Assembly (NCBI RefSeq): GCF_040219335.1
Contig: NZ_JAVJSQ010000012.1
Location: forward strand, 124,001 to 188,000
Direction: 5' to 3'
From: Gimesia sp.
GTDB taxonomy: Bacteria; Planctomycetota; Planctomycetia; Planctomycetales; Planctomycetaceae
DNA: 64,000 bases
Shown: positions 16,402 through 25,319 of the stretch, piece by piece
How the letters are laid out: each line of letters opens with the position of its first letter
Position numbering within the stretch: the stretch's first letter is position 1
Program-made: the position numbers and the translations under genes
Notes under the pieces: model-generated
What the model saw: only the letters and a program-made list of their open reading frames with translations
Databases searched by the model: none
What the model was told of the DNA's origin: nothing

Positions 16402-17464
16402 AACCTCGCTCCTTCACGGCGTTCACCAGATCTTTGATGGCTGCTTCATCATCTCGTGGTGCGATTAGTGTCGCGTCTGGCGTATGCACAATCAGAAAAT
16501 TGCTCACACCGAAAGTCGTCACCAGATGATCGTCTGTCGTGCGAATGATGCAGTCCGATGTTTCAATCCCGCAGTGCAGACCCACTACCGTATTTCCCTG
16601 CTCATCTGAGGGGAAATACTTCTGCAGCGTACTCCAGTTGCCGACATCGTCCCATTCAAATTCAGCCGGCACGACTGCCAGTGCTGTTTTCGAGTGTTCC
16701 AGGACGGCATAGTCGATCGATATGGAGTTCATCGCACTAAACTCGGCTGTGAGAACCGAGTCATATTCAGCAGAACCAATGGTGTCGGCAATACGATTCA
16801 ATGCCGCGTACATTTCCGGTTCCCGCTGTTTCAGGGATTCCAGAATCGTCTGTGCTTTCCAGACGAAGATGCCACAGTTCCAGAGATATTCACCACTGTC
16901 GAGATACTGCTGTGCGGTTTCCAGATCTGGTTTTTCTTTGAAAGCGGCGACCTGCATCGCCGGTCCTGCTTCCTCGTTGATCCTCGTACCCGTCTGAATA
17001 TATCCGTACCCGGTTGCAGCTGCATTCGGGGAGACTCCAATCAGAACCAGGCGCTCAGGCTTCGCATTCACCAGATTGACTGCATGCTGGATTGTCTGTT
17101 GAAAGCCGGACGCGGGCTGAATCACATGATCCGAGGAAACCACCAGCATGATCGCTTCGGGATCCTGTTTCAGCAGATGAATGGCAGCCAGCCCGATACA
17201 GGGGGCTGTGTTTCGGGGGGCTGGCTCGACCAGAATATGATCCGCCGTCAACTGAGGAAGCTGTTGCTGGATTTCTGGTGCCAGTGTCGCATTGGTGGCG
17301 ATCCAGGTCTGCTCAGCTTCCGACAGCGGACGACAGCGACCTACGGTCTCCTGAATCATCGTCTCCTCGCCGATCAGTCTGAGCAGTTGCTTGGGCATCG
17401 CTTTGCGACTCTGGGGCCAGAAACGCGTACCACTTCCCCCCGCCATGACTACCGTATGCAGCAT
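16385..17464 (-). CDS. manC: Mannose-1-phosphate guanylyltransferase
   Basis: This enzyme makes GDP-mannose from mannose-1-phosphate and GTP for envelope polysaccharides. The 359 residues match the short, single-domain form without the phosphomannose isomerase half. The nucleotidyltransferase signature VVMAGGSGTRFWPQSRKAMPKQ is at residues 5-26, and FVWKAQTILE and EFEWDDVGNW are typical later motifs. It follows the UDP-sugar pyrophosphorylase gene by 51 bases and overlaps ruvX, so the unit couples two nucleotide-sugar enzymes. Confidence 0.92.
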   Translation of the reverse strand: MLHTVVMAGGSGTRFWPQSRKAMPKQLLRLIGEETMIQETVGRCRPLSEAEQTWIATNATLAPEIQQQLPQLTADHILVEPAPRNTAPCIGLAAIHLLKQDPEAIMLVVSSDHVIQPASGFQQTIQHAVNLVNAKPERLVLIGVSPNAAATGYGYIQTGTRINEEAGPAMQVAAFKEKPDLETAQQYLDSGEYLWNCGIFVWKAQTILESLKQREPEMYAALNRIADTIGSAEYDSVLTAEFSAMNSISIDYAVLEHSKTALAVVPAEFEWDDVGNWSTLQKYFPSDEQGNTVVGLHCGIETSDCIIRTTDDHLVTTFGVSNFLIVHTPDATLIAPRDDEAAIKDLVNAVKERGYEQYL

Positions 17465-17515
17465 ATTCGTTTCTCCAGATACGAGTCCCTGCCAGCTCAG
17501 GCTGGCTCTGGGCTG

Positions 17516-18934
17516 TTATTCTCCGAGGTAGAGTGGACCATTGATTGTCAGGTCCGCGGAAACTTTCGATTTGAGATCCTCAGCATCAAGGGCGAGCAGC
17601 GGGCTGATTTCAACCGGACAGTCCCCGGGAACTTCAACTCCGCAGGCTGTGAGCCATTCCCCGGCGATCCGATTCAGGGCGGCATGGACCGTTGCGGGCG
17701 AATCCTGGCCTTCGGCGTTTTTCAGAGGATTGAATTCACGTTCGCGATCGATTTCATAGACCAGAACGGTATCCGCGACCGGAAGCACATCGAAAATGAA
17801 TCGTTCAAATTTGATGGCATTCGGCTCCTCAGGTGTAATCTGTGAACCGGAAGCATCAATATGCGGAACTTTCTTATTGGCCCGGTGGAACGGGAACTGA
17901 TCGTCGTTGTCCGCAATTTGTTCCAGAAAATCACGATTGAAGACATGGATCGCGGTGCTCCCGGCCCAGTGAAGTAGTTGTCCCTCTTTATCTGTTCGTT
18001 CCGCGATGTGGGCTGGCAGGTCACTGTATTCAATGATCTGAGTCTTCTGGTCCACATCACAGACGACGCCCATCTTTTCATCAGCTGAGCGTTTCGAAAC
18101 CACCTTCACCGAAACTTCCGCATTCCGCTGGAGATGATAACCCAGAAATGCAGGATCGCAGACGATGGCAGTCGGGTTATCCACCTGATGATAGTACAAG
18201 GTATCGATTCCCTGTTCCCGCATCACATCGAACATGCCTGAGTTCTTGAGTGCGGCCAGCATTCCACCATGTCCGTCCGGACTGACTGCAATGTGGTGTT
18301 TACTTTCCAGCAGGATTTTTCCGGTCTCGGCATCAACGGCTGGCATCGTGCCCTGCTTGAAGAAATACAGGTTCTCATCTGCAAGACCAAAATTCTGATT
18401 CTGCTGAAAGTAGGCAACGGTATCGTCGTGAGTCGCATCGCTGGTCATGATGAAATAGCTGATTGGCTGACCTGCCTGCTTCGCGCGGGCACGTAATTGC
18501 TCGACCAGAATCTGAAACAGCGATGTCTGTCGGACGGGACCAACCGGATACATACCTTTGGGATGGGGAAAACCGAGACGAGAGCCCTGTCCACCAGCCA
18601 CCAGGATGGCCCCCACTCTTCCCTCAGACAGACACTGTTTGCCGACTTCAGTTGCCTCTGCTGATTCCGATGAATTGGTTTCACGGTCTACCAGCCGGAC
18701 GACCGTGGCAGGGCGAGTCGCCCGTTCGGCTTTCTCTGCAGCAGACTCTTCTGAACTGGCGCTGCCCGGAGAATAGAGCCGCTGGATTTGCGCGAAGTTG
18801 ATTTCACGGATCTGCGCAACCAGTTCCGACTGTTGTGCGGGTTCAAGTTCGCTCCACCAGGTCAGCAGATGTGTTTGTTGGTATTCTTCCAGTGTCTGGA
18901 GCAGGTCTTCAGGGAAAGCTGCGGAATTATTCAT
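17516..18934 (-). CDS. UDP-N-acetylhexosamine pyrophosphorylase-like UTP transferase
   Basis: This 472-residue protein belongs to the eukaryote-type UDPGP family (UAP1/QRI1-like) rather than GlmU or GalU. Signatures are ILVAGGQGSRLGFPHPKGMYP in the first third, MTSDATHDDT, the FFKQGTMPAV uridine-site motif, and SPDGHGGMLAAL. It should make UDP-GlcNAc or UDP-GalNAc (or another UDP-hexose) from UTP and the sugar-1-phosphate. Preference cannot be read from sequence alone. An N-terminal helical region (1-80) precedes the catalytic domain. The gene is 45 bases after the ilvD-like gene and 51 bases before manC. Confidence 0.87.
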   Translation of the reverse strand: MNNSAAFPEDLLQTLEEYQQTHLLTWWSELEPAQQSELVAQIREINFAQIQRLYSPGSASSEESAAEKAERATRPATVVRLVDRETNSSESAEATEVGKQCLSEGRVGAILVAGGQGSRLGFPHPKGMYPVGPVRQTSLFQILVEQLRARAKQAGQPISYFIMTSDATHDDTVAYFQQNQNFGLADENLYFFKQGTMPAVDAETGKILLESKHHIAVSPDGHGGMLAALKNSGMFDVMREQGIDTLYYHQVDNPTAIVCDPAFLGYHLQRNAEVSVKVVSKRSADEKMGVVCDVDQKTQIIEYSDLPAHIAERTDKEGQLLHWAGSTAIHVFNRDFLEQIADNDDQFPFHRANKKVPHIDASGSQITPEEPNAIKFERFIFDVLPVADTVLVYEIDREREFNPLKNAEGQDSPATVHAALNRIAGEWLTACGVEVPGDCPVEISPLLALDAEDLKSKVSADLTINGPLYLGE

Positions 18935-18979
18935 ATTGTCAGGTTTTCCTCCAGTTTTGATTTCGTCTCAGAGTTCCGT

Positions 18980-20671
18980 TCATTCGCAGTCAGGGAGCAG
19001 CGCCTTGCTCACACAACCGTGGTGTGCCTGAGAAGTAGTGGCAGAGAAATCGGCCAGATATCCTCGGGTATGCTGAACTGGTTTAATTTTTAGTGCAGCC
19101 TCTCGTTTTTGGAATTCTTCATCGCTGATTCCCAGTTGAATCGTTCCTGCAAGCAGATCAAATGAGATTTCATCGCCATCCTGTACCAGTCCGATCGGAC
19201 CGCCAACCGCAGCTTCGGGGGAACAGTGTACGCCGATGGCACCATGCGAAACACCCGAGACACGCGTATCTGAGATGAAGGCAACTTTTCCATCGAGTTC
19301 AGGTACGGTCAGGGCGGCAGTCGCTACCAGCACTTCAGGCATCCCTGAGGCCACCGGACCCAGGTTCCGAAGCACGATCACGCTCCCCGGTTTAATCTGG
19401 CCGGCTTCAACAGCATCAACAACGCCTTTGGCTTCGTCAAAACAGCAGGCAACGCCGGTAAAATGCGATTCCTGCATGCTCGAGACCTTAAACACGATCC
19501 CCCCCGGCGCCAGATTGCCGAAGCAGATCTGCATGTCAGCGTACTCTTTGTAAGGCTGATCGAGGGGGGCAATCAGATCCTGATCTGCGGGGACATCGCC
19601 GATCTCTGCCAGGTTTTCGGCGAGTGTTTTACCGGTAACGGTCAGGCAACTACCATCGATGATGCCAGCTTTTAAAAGGTGTTTGAGCAGCAGTGGAGTT
19701 CCCCCCAGGTGATGCAGGTCGACCATCGTTTTTTTGCCGCGGGGGGCGAAGCTGCAGTAGACGGGGGTCTTTTTGAGGATCTGCTGAATGTCCTGCAGCT
19801 GGAAGTCCACTCCTGCTTCACGGGCCAGCGCCAGCAGGTGAAGAATACCGTTGGTTGATCCACCAATGGCCGCAATGGTGGCAGCTGCGTTCTCAAAAGC
19901 TTTACGAGTCAGAATGTCACGCGGCCGAATGTTTTCTGACAGCAGGTGCTTGACAGCAGATGCCACATTCAGACATTCGTCTTTTTTAGTGTTGTCAATG
20001 GCGGGAGTCGAACTGCTGAAGGGGAGCATCAGGCCGATGGCTTCCAATGCGATTCCCCAGGTATTGAAAGAGGCAGCGATACCACAGCCTCCCGGTCCGG
20101 GGCAAGCTGTCCGCAGGATTTCGTCAGCTTCTGATTTCTCGATGGCCCCGACGGAAGCGGCTGCCTGGGAGTCGTAGACGTCGAGAATGGAAATATCCTG
20201 TCCTTTGTGGCAGCCAGGCATAATACTTCCGCCACTGACGATCAGGCCGGGGTAGTTCATCCGGGCCAGAGCCATCGCGAAACCAGGGCCGTTCTTATCG
20301 CAGTTATGCAGGCCGATCAGGGCGTCATAGGAGTGGGCACTGACAACGCATTCGGCTGCATTGGCAATCATATTCCGCGAAGGCAGACTCGCATTGCCCC
20401 CTTCCTGTCCCTGTGTGATATTGTCACTGACAGCCGGCGTTCCGAAAGGGAGCCCGATCATATCTGCGGACTGACATCCTTCGGCGATTGTTTTTGCCAG
20501 TGAATAAGCGTGAACATTACAGAGGTTGCCATCCAGCAGGGGAACACCGATCCCGATCTGTGCCTTGTCAAAATCTGCATCAGAGAAGCCAAGTCCGTAA
20601 TAGAATGCGGTGACGCCCCGCTGCCAGCCGTGTGTCAGATTCTGACTGTTCCAGTTCAACGCCTGTGTCAT
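18980..20671 (-). CDS. IlvD/Edd-family dehydratase
   Basis: This 563-residue enzyme has all core IlvD features: Fe-S ligand cysteines Cys51 (LCNVH), Cys124 (NCDKNGPG) and Cys196 (PGGCGI), the metal-binding Asp83 in VSDNITQG, and the carbamylatable Lys126. The C-terminal barrel has HCSPEAAVGGPIGLVQDGD. It should dehydrate dihydroxy acids, either 2,3-dihydroxyisovalerate in branched-chain amino acid synthesis or a sugar acid. Motifs differ from typical IlvD at several places (PGGCGIAASFN instead of GACGGMYTANT), so dihydroxy-acid dehydratase is likely but not certain. It heads an operon of nucleotide-sugar genes, which is an odd setting for isoleucine/valine synthesis; no other ilv gene is in the window. 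Confidence 0.85.
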   Translation of the reverse strand: MTQALNWNSQNLTHGWQRGVTAFYYGLGFSDADFDKAQIGIGVPLLDGNLCNVHAYSLAKTIAEGCQSADMIGLPFGTPAVSDNITQGQEGGNASLPSRNMIANAAECVVSAHSYDALIGLHNCDKNGPGFAMALARMNYPGLIVSGGSIMPGCHKGQDISILDVYDSQAAASVGAIEKSEADEILRTACPGPGGCGIAASFNTWGIALEAIGLMLPFSSSTPAIDNTKKDECLNVASAVKHLLSENIRPRDILTRKAFENAAATIAAIGGSTNGILHLLALAREAGVDFQLQDIQQILKKTPVYCSFAPRGKKTMVDLHHLGGTPLLLKHLLKAGIIDGSCLTVTGKTLAENLAEIGDVPADQDLIAPLDQPYKEYADMQICFGNLAPGGIVFKVSSMQESHFTGVACCFDEAKGVVDAVEAGQIKPGSVIVLRNLGPVASGMPEVLVATAALTVPELDGKVAFISDTRVSGVSHGAIGVHCSPEAAVGGPIGLVQDGDEISFDLLAGTIQLGISDEEFQKREAALKIKPVQHTRGYLADFSATTSQAHHGCVSKALLPDCE

Positions 20672-21282
20672 CTTTGGTGTTCCTGCAGGAGAAATAAGAA
20701 AGAGGAGCTGTCGCTCGAAAACTTCCTTAACTCTAAACGCTCAGCTGCAGCAGGCCAAGTTACTTAACATTTGAATTTCAAAACAGATAGAGAGTTATCT
20801 CACTTCAGGAAACCCCCGTGAACAGAATTGAACAGCCAGGATATGCTGAGAGGTGATTGAGCGTGCTGGGTTAACTGCTTATCAGTTGAATCTCGACTCA
20901 TAGGTTAAAAATCTGAAAAAATGACCGGAATCAGTCGAGAATTACAGGTTGGATATGATATAACATCATGTTACGTAACAGATTATGTGAATTTGGCTGA
21001 TGGGGCCTTTGCGCTTGCTCATTAGACAGGCGGAACGTAAACTGTGTTGTTTCGTAAAGCGAGAATTCTATAAGCCGTTTTGTTTCCAGATTTTAGGGAT
21101 CCGAGTCTGCAGACGTGAAGTCTACCGGAACAGACTTGTGAAACAAAACGAGGTCATGTCCGGTCCTGATGAAGGAGTAGACAGGCCGGGACAGTTGTGG
21201 ATTCAAAGTGCCCCCACGTCGGATTGTCAGCAGTCAGTCCGTAAGATTGAACAGGTTATTAGGTAACAAAGAAACTGAGAAA
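20672..21282. other. Long intergenic region with palindromes upstream of rpmE
   Basis: This 611-base gap between divergent genes includes overlapping palindromes TAACATCATGTTA (20961-20973) and TGTTACGTAACA (20969-20980). A possible structured leader lies at about 21150-21195, where TGTCCGG pairs CCGGGACA. An open frame at 21000-21266 looks like a chance ORF. The region likely holds the promoter and control site of the L31 gene. Confidence 0.45.
20961..20980 (+). promoter_or_regulatory. Overlapping palindromes, possible repressor operator
   Basis: Half-sites TAACA/TGTTA alternate three times: TAACAT-C-ATGTTA and TGTTA-CG-TAACA share one half. The TGTTA...TAACA arrangement resembles zinc-uptake-regulator (Zur) half-sites, and zinc-free L31 paralogues are Zur targets elsewhere. 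The spacing differs from the classical 7-1-7 Zur box, so the link is tentative. Confidence 0.35.
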
Positions 21283-21570
21283 ATGAAAAAAGACATTCAC
21301 CCCGATTATCATCCGGTTGTATTTAAGGATACTTCAACTGGTGATGCATTTATGATTCAGTCTACCGCGACCTCAAAGACCACCATCGAATGGGAAGATG
21401 GCAATACTTACCCGGTCGTTGCAGTTGAAATCAGCTCCAAGTCGCACCCTTTCTACACCGGTAAGATGAAGTTCGTCGACAGTGCCGGTCGGGTCGAAAA
21501 GTTCCAGAAAAAATACAACTGGGACAAGCGCAACGCATCCGAAGGGGAAGACAAGAAAGAAGCCGAGTAG
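21283..21570 (+). CDS. rpmE2: Ribosomal protein bL31 type B (zinc-independent)
   Basis: bL31 bridges the two ribosomal subunits. The 95-residue protein begins [16 protein letters not shown], typical of the type B form, and lacks the CxxC zinc-ribbon cysteines of type [21 protein letters not shown] is the conserved C-terminal core, followed by an acidic/basic tail. The start at 21283 fits the family; 25 upstream codons of open frame are rejected. It precedes prfA-prmC-murA, a synteny seen in several phyla. A short terminator follows, so it is a separate transcript. Confidence 0.93.
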   Translation: MKKDIHPDYHPVVFKDTSTGDAFMIQSTATSKTTIEWEDGNTYPVVAVEISSKSHPFYTGKMKFVDSAGRVEKFQKKYNWDKRNASEGEDKKEAE

Positions 21571-21595
21571 CGGCCTGAATCATCGATTTCGAACT

Positions 21596-21629
21596 GAGGC
21601 TCTGCGGATTTTCCGTATGAGCCTCGTTT
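21596..21629 (+). terminator. Probable terminator after rpmE2
   Basis: GAGGCTC (21596-21602) pairs GAGCCTC (21619-21625), with an inner CGGA/TCCG pairing, followed by GTTTA. The T-tract is short, so termination may be partial. Confidence 0.6.
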
Positions 21630-21739
21630 AATACATGGTCGTCTCAAATACTTCTTTTAGTCTGATTCACTCACGACTGTGGTCACATGGATGACCAGGT
21701 CACTTATAATCAGGCGGTCTTAATCGTGGATTCGGGGTC

Positions 21740-22822
21740 ATGAAGTTTCCCACTCTGCAGGCCAAACTGGAACGTTTCGAAGAGCTGGAAAAACAGCTGC
21801 AGGATCCAGAGGTACTGACAAACACCACCAAGCTGGTCGAAGTTCAACGTGAGTATGGCGGTCTGGCCAAAGTCGCTCAGGAAGTCCGTGCGTTCAATAC
21901 CCGTGAAGAGGATATTGAAGTCGCACAGGAAATGCTCGAGGAAGAAACCGACCCGGACGCCAAAGCCTACGCACAGAAAGAACTGGATCAACTGTGCGAA
22001 GAGCATGAAAAGCACACCAAAGATCTGGAAGATCTGGTTGTCGCCGGCGATTCGATTACGCGTGGCGGTCTGATTATGGAAATCCGCGCTGGTGCCGGCG
22101 GGGATGAAGCGGCACTGTTTGCCAGTGAGCTGTTCCAGATGTACCAGCACTTCGTCGAAGCCCAGAAGGGGTGGAAGACGGAAGTGCTGAACCTGAGTGC
22201 GACCGAACTTGGGGGCGTCAAGGAAGTCACATTCTCCATTTCCGGTGAAGGGGCTTACCACCGCCTGCAATTTGAGAGTGGCGGCCATCGGGTGCAGCGC
22301 GTTCCGGAAACAGAAACACAGGGGCGTGTCCACACGAGTGCCGCGACTGTCGCGGTGCTGCCCGAAGCCAGTGAAGTGGAAGTGGAAATTAAACCGGACG
22401 ATATTCGCCTGGATACATTCCACGCCAGTGGCCCGGGGGGACAGAAGGTCAATAAGACTGAAAGTGCCGTCCGCATCACTCACTTGCCGACAGGTACCGT
22501 GGTGCAGTGTCAGGATGAAAAAAGTCAGCACAAGAACAAAGCCAAAGCGATGCGCGTGCTCCGCAGCCGGGTGCTCGAACAGATGCAGCAGCAGGCCGCT
22601 GCAGAGCGTGCTGATCAGCGACGGACGTTGATTGGTTCAGGTGACCGCAGCCAGCGTATCCGGACTTACAACTTTCCGCAGGGACGAGTGACGGATCACC
22701 GGATCAACCTTTCTCTGTACAAGCTGGATCAGATCATGCAGGGTGATCTGGATGAGCTGATCAATGCACTGTTACAGTTTGACCGCGAAGAGCGTCTGCT
22801 GGGTGACAGCGCCAAAAAATAA
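21740..22822 (+). CDS. prfA: Peptide chain release factor 1
   Basis: RF1 releases the finished peptide at UAA and UAG codons. The 360 residues match the family. The codon-recognition tripeptide is PET (189-191) in [14 protein letters not shown], of the PxT class that separates RF1 from RF2 (SPF). The catalytic GGQ is at 233-235 in [10 protein letters not shown]. It is followed after 42 bases by prmC, whose product methylates the Gln of GGQ, a functional pairing. Confidence 0.97.
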   Translation: MKFPTLQAKLERFEELEKQLQDPEVLTNTTKLVEVQREYGGLAKVAQEVRAFNTREEDIEVAQEMLEEETDPDAKAYAQKELDQLCEEHEKHTKDLEDLVVAGDSITRGGLIMEIRAGAGGDEAALFASELFQMYQHFVEAQKGWKTEVLNLSATELGGVKEVTFSISGEGAYHRLQFESGGHRVQRVPETETQGRVHTSAATVAVLPEASEVEVEIKPDDIRLDTFHASGPGGQKVNKTESAVRITHLPTGTVVQCQDEKSQHKNKAKAMRVLRSRVLEQMQQQAAAERADQRRTLIGSGDRSQRIRTYNFPQGRVTDHRINLSLYKLDQIMQGDLDELINALLQFDREERLLGDSAKK

Positions 22823-22864
22823 TTAAAGCGTGGCTGCTTCAGTTTCTGACTGACAGGTAGTTCG

Positions 22865-23788
22865 ATGGATCGTGACGTGACAGATAACTCCCCATCTCAG
22901 GAAGTCGGTTCGAATGCATCTGCAGAACCGTGGACCGTGCGTCGCATCCTGGACTGGACCACAAGCCATCTGGCAAAGCATGGCAGTGATTCTCCCCGTC
23001 TGGATGCGGAGGTCCTGCTGGCGTTTGCGCGTAATTGTGAGCGGATTCGGCTTTACACCAATTACGAAGATATCGTAACCGAAGAGCAGCGGGCAACAAT
23101 GCGTTCGCTGGTTCAACGTCGCTCTCATGCCGAACCGGTGGCATACCTGGTAGGCAAGCGGGAATTCTTCGGGCTCGATTTTTATGTCGATCAGAATGTG
23201 CTGATCCCGCGTCCGGACACCGAAACCCTGGTCATGGAACTGGTCGAAGAAGCGCAGCAGCTGGCTTCTCCCCGGATCCTCGATTTATGTACTGGAAGTG
23301 GGTGTGTCGCGATCGCAGCTGCAGCAAACTGTCCTGCCGCTTCCTTTCTGGCGACGGACGTCAGCGAGGCGGCTCTGGCTATCGCACAGAAGAATGCTGA
23401 GAGTAATGGTCTGCTGGAACAGATTCAGTTTCTGTTAAGCGACTGTTTTGAGCAGCTTCCCACTGAGGGGCAGTTTGATCTGATTGCCAGCAACCCCCCC
23501 TATATTCCCGATGCCGAAATCGAAACGCTGGATGCCGATGTGCGTCAACACGAACCGCGACTCGCTCTCGCGGGAGGAGCGGACGGCCTCGACTTTTATC
23601 GGAAGATTATTCAATCAGCGATTCCATATTTGAAAGAAGGCGGGCATCTGCTGCTGGAATTTTCGCCGGAGCAGGAAACCTCTTTGAGAGAAATACTTAC
23701 GACATCCGGAAATTACCGGAATATCAGAGTGAAAGCAGATCTGGCAAATCGATCCCGGGTGATCGTTGCTCAAAAATGCCTATCTTAA
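22865..23788 (+). CDS. prmC: Release factor glutamine methyltransferase PrmC
   Basis: PrmC N5-methylates the glutamine of GGQ in RF1 and RF2. The 307 residues contain an N-terminal helical substrate-binding domain (about 20-110), the link IPRPDTE, the SAM motif LDLCTGSGCVAI (139-150) and the catalytic NPPY (210-213). The SAM motif has Cys in place of the usual Gly (DLGTGSG to DLCTGSG), also seen in some homologues. It lies immediately after prfA. Confidence 0.95.
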   Translation: MDRDVTDNSPSQEVGSNASAEPWTVRRILDWTTSHLAKHGSDSPRLDAEVLLAFARNCERIRLYTNYEDIVTEEQRATMRSLVQRRSHAEPVAYLVGKREFFGLDFYVDQNVLIPRPDTETLVMELVEEAQQLASPRILDLCTGSGCVAIAAAANCPAASFLATDVSEAALAIAQKNAESNGLLEQIQFLLSDCFEQLPTEGQFDLIASNPPYIPDAEIETLDADVRQHEPRLALAGGADGLDFYRKIIQSAIPYLKEGGHLLLEFSPEQETSLREILTTSGNYRNIRVKADLANRSRVIVAQKCLS

Positions 23789-23853
23789 ACTAAAGTCTTT
23801 GCCTATACTGTCCTGACCCCAATTTCATCCAGTCAACTCCAGGAGATCCAGGG

Positions 23854-25278
23854 ATGGATATGTTTATCGTTCGCGGAGGCGAACGGCTTTCCGGCAGTGT
23901 TACAGTCAGCGGTGCGAAAAACTCAGCATTGCCATTAATGGCGGCTGCACTGGCCTGCGAGGGGGAAACGACTTTAAGCTCTATTCCCAATCTGGTTGAT
24001 GTGACGACACAGTCCCGGGTATTAGGCTCTCTGGGGATGGACGTGCAGCGTGATGAGTCCGGTCTGCTGCATCTGAAGACCGTCGATGAAAGTGCCTGCA
24101 TTGCCGACTATGATCTGGTCCGGCGTATGCGGGCCAGTGTCTGCGTACTCGGCCCTTTACTCGCGAAACGGCGGATGGCCTGTGTCTCTCTGCCGGGAGG
24201 CTGTAACATCGGTGATCGCCCGATTGACTTGCATCTCAAAGGGCTGGCTGCTCTGGGAGCACAAATTCGTGTCGATCGCGGATACGTGATCGCCCGTGCC
24301 GACCGCTTACGCGGCGCGAATATCTTTCTGGGGGGAGCATTCGGGAGCACCGTTACCGGTACCTGTAACGTGATGATCGCCGCTACCCTGGCTGAGGGAA
24401 CGACAACCATTGAGTCGGCTGCCTGTGAGCCGGAAGTTGTCGATGTGGGTAACTTCCTCAATGCTGCCGGGGCGCGTATCGAGGGGTTGGGTACTCCCTT
24501 CCTGAAGATCGAGGGAGTGGAGCGTCTGCAGGCAGTCGAGCACGAAGTCATACCGGACCGTATTGAAGCTGCCACGCTGATGATTGCAGCTGCGATGACC
24601 GGCGGTGATGTGCAGTTAAACGAAGTTCGCCCGGATCATATTACCGCAGTCATGGAAAAACTGCGTGAAATTGGAGTGACGATTCAACTGGAGTACCCCC
24701 AGCAGCCGGAACGCAGACAGTCCGTCTGGGTGAAGGTTACTCAACCCCTGAAATCGGTGGATTGTATCGCCTTGCCCTACCCGGGAATTCCCACGGACGT
24801 CCAGGCACAGCTGATGTCACTTTTGGCCTGTGTGCCGGGGATCAGTATTGTGACTGATAAAGTTTTTCCCGATCGTTTTATGCATGCTTCGGAGCTGGCC
24901 CGCATGGGAGCGAAAATCCGACGGGAGTCGGCCAGTGCGATTCTGAATGGTGTTTCCCGTCTGAGTGGTGCCTGTGTGATGGCATCCGATTTAAGAGCGA
25001 GTGCGGCCCTGGTCCTGGCAGGACTGGCGGCTGAAGGCGAGACAGTCATTCGCCGGATTTATCATCTCGATCGGGGCTATGAATGCCTCGAAGAGAAGCT
25101 GATAGCACTGGGCGCGAACGTACAACGGGTTAAAGACGAACCCGAAAACATGCCCGAGAGCCTGAAACTGACCGACGGGGAAGAACGCCCCACCTATTCC
25201 GAGCTGTTAGATGCTCTGACAGGGCCGCACTGGAACCTGAATTCCAGTGAGAAACCGACCCCATCCGCTGAAGGTTGA
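23854..25278 (+). CDS. murA: UDP-N-acetylglucosamine 1-carboxyvinyltransferase MurA
   Basis: MurA transfers enolpyruvate from PEP to UDP-GlcNAc, the first committed step of peptidoglycan synthesis. The catalytic loop cysteine is present: Cys117 in [14 protein letters not shown], which corresponds to E. coli Cys115, the fosfomycin target. [16 protein letters not shown] (19-34) includes the conserved Lys22-Asn23. The protein has 474 residues, about 50 more than usual; the extra is a charged C-terminal tail with no recognisable fold. AGGAG lies 8 bases before the ATG. The gene is 65 bases after prmC. Confidence 0.95.
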   Translation: MDMFIVRGGERLSGSVTVSGAKNSALPLMAAALACEGETTLSSIPNLVDVTTQSRVLGSLGMDVQRDESGLLHLKTVDESACIADYDLVRRMRASVCVLGPLLAKRRMACVSLPGGCNIGDRPIDLHLKGLAALGAQIRVDRGYVIARADRLRGANIFLGGAFGSTVTGTCNVMIAATLAEGTTTIESAACEPEVVDVGNFLNAAGARIEGLGTPFLKIEGVERLQAVEHEVIPDRIEAATLMIAAAMTGGDVQLNEVRPDHITAVMEKLREIGVTIQLEYPQQPERRQSVWVKVTQPLKSVDCIALPYPGIPTDVQAQLMSLLACVPGISIVTDKVFPDRFMHASELARMGAKIRRESASAILNGVSRLSGACVMASDLRASAALVLAGLAAEGETVIRRIYHLDRGYECLEEKLIALGANVQRVKDEPENMPESLKLTDGEERPTYSELLDALTGPHWNLNSSEKPTPSAEG

Positions 25279-25319
25279 TCTGAGCCTCTGAATCACCTGT
25301 GTTGTCCGGGAGAGCTATT

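Noticed and set aside
16694..17845. 383-codon frame opposite manC and the UDP-sugar pyrophosphorylase gene
   Set aside because: It is antisense to two well-supported genes with clear motifs; a shadow of codon bias.
21000..21266. 88-codon open frame upstream of rpmE2
   Set aside because: No ribosome-binding site and a random-looking composition; it overlaps the probable leader.
21710..22531. 273-codon frame opposite prfA
   Set aside because: prfA on the other strand has its PxT and GGQ motifs intact, so this is a shadow.
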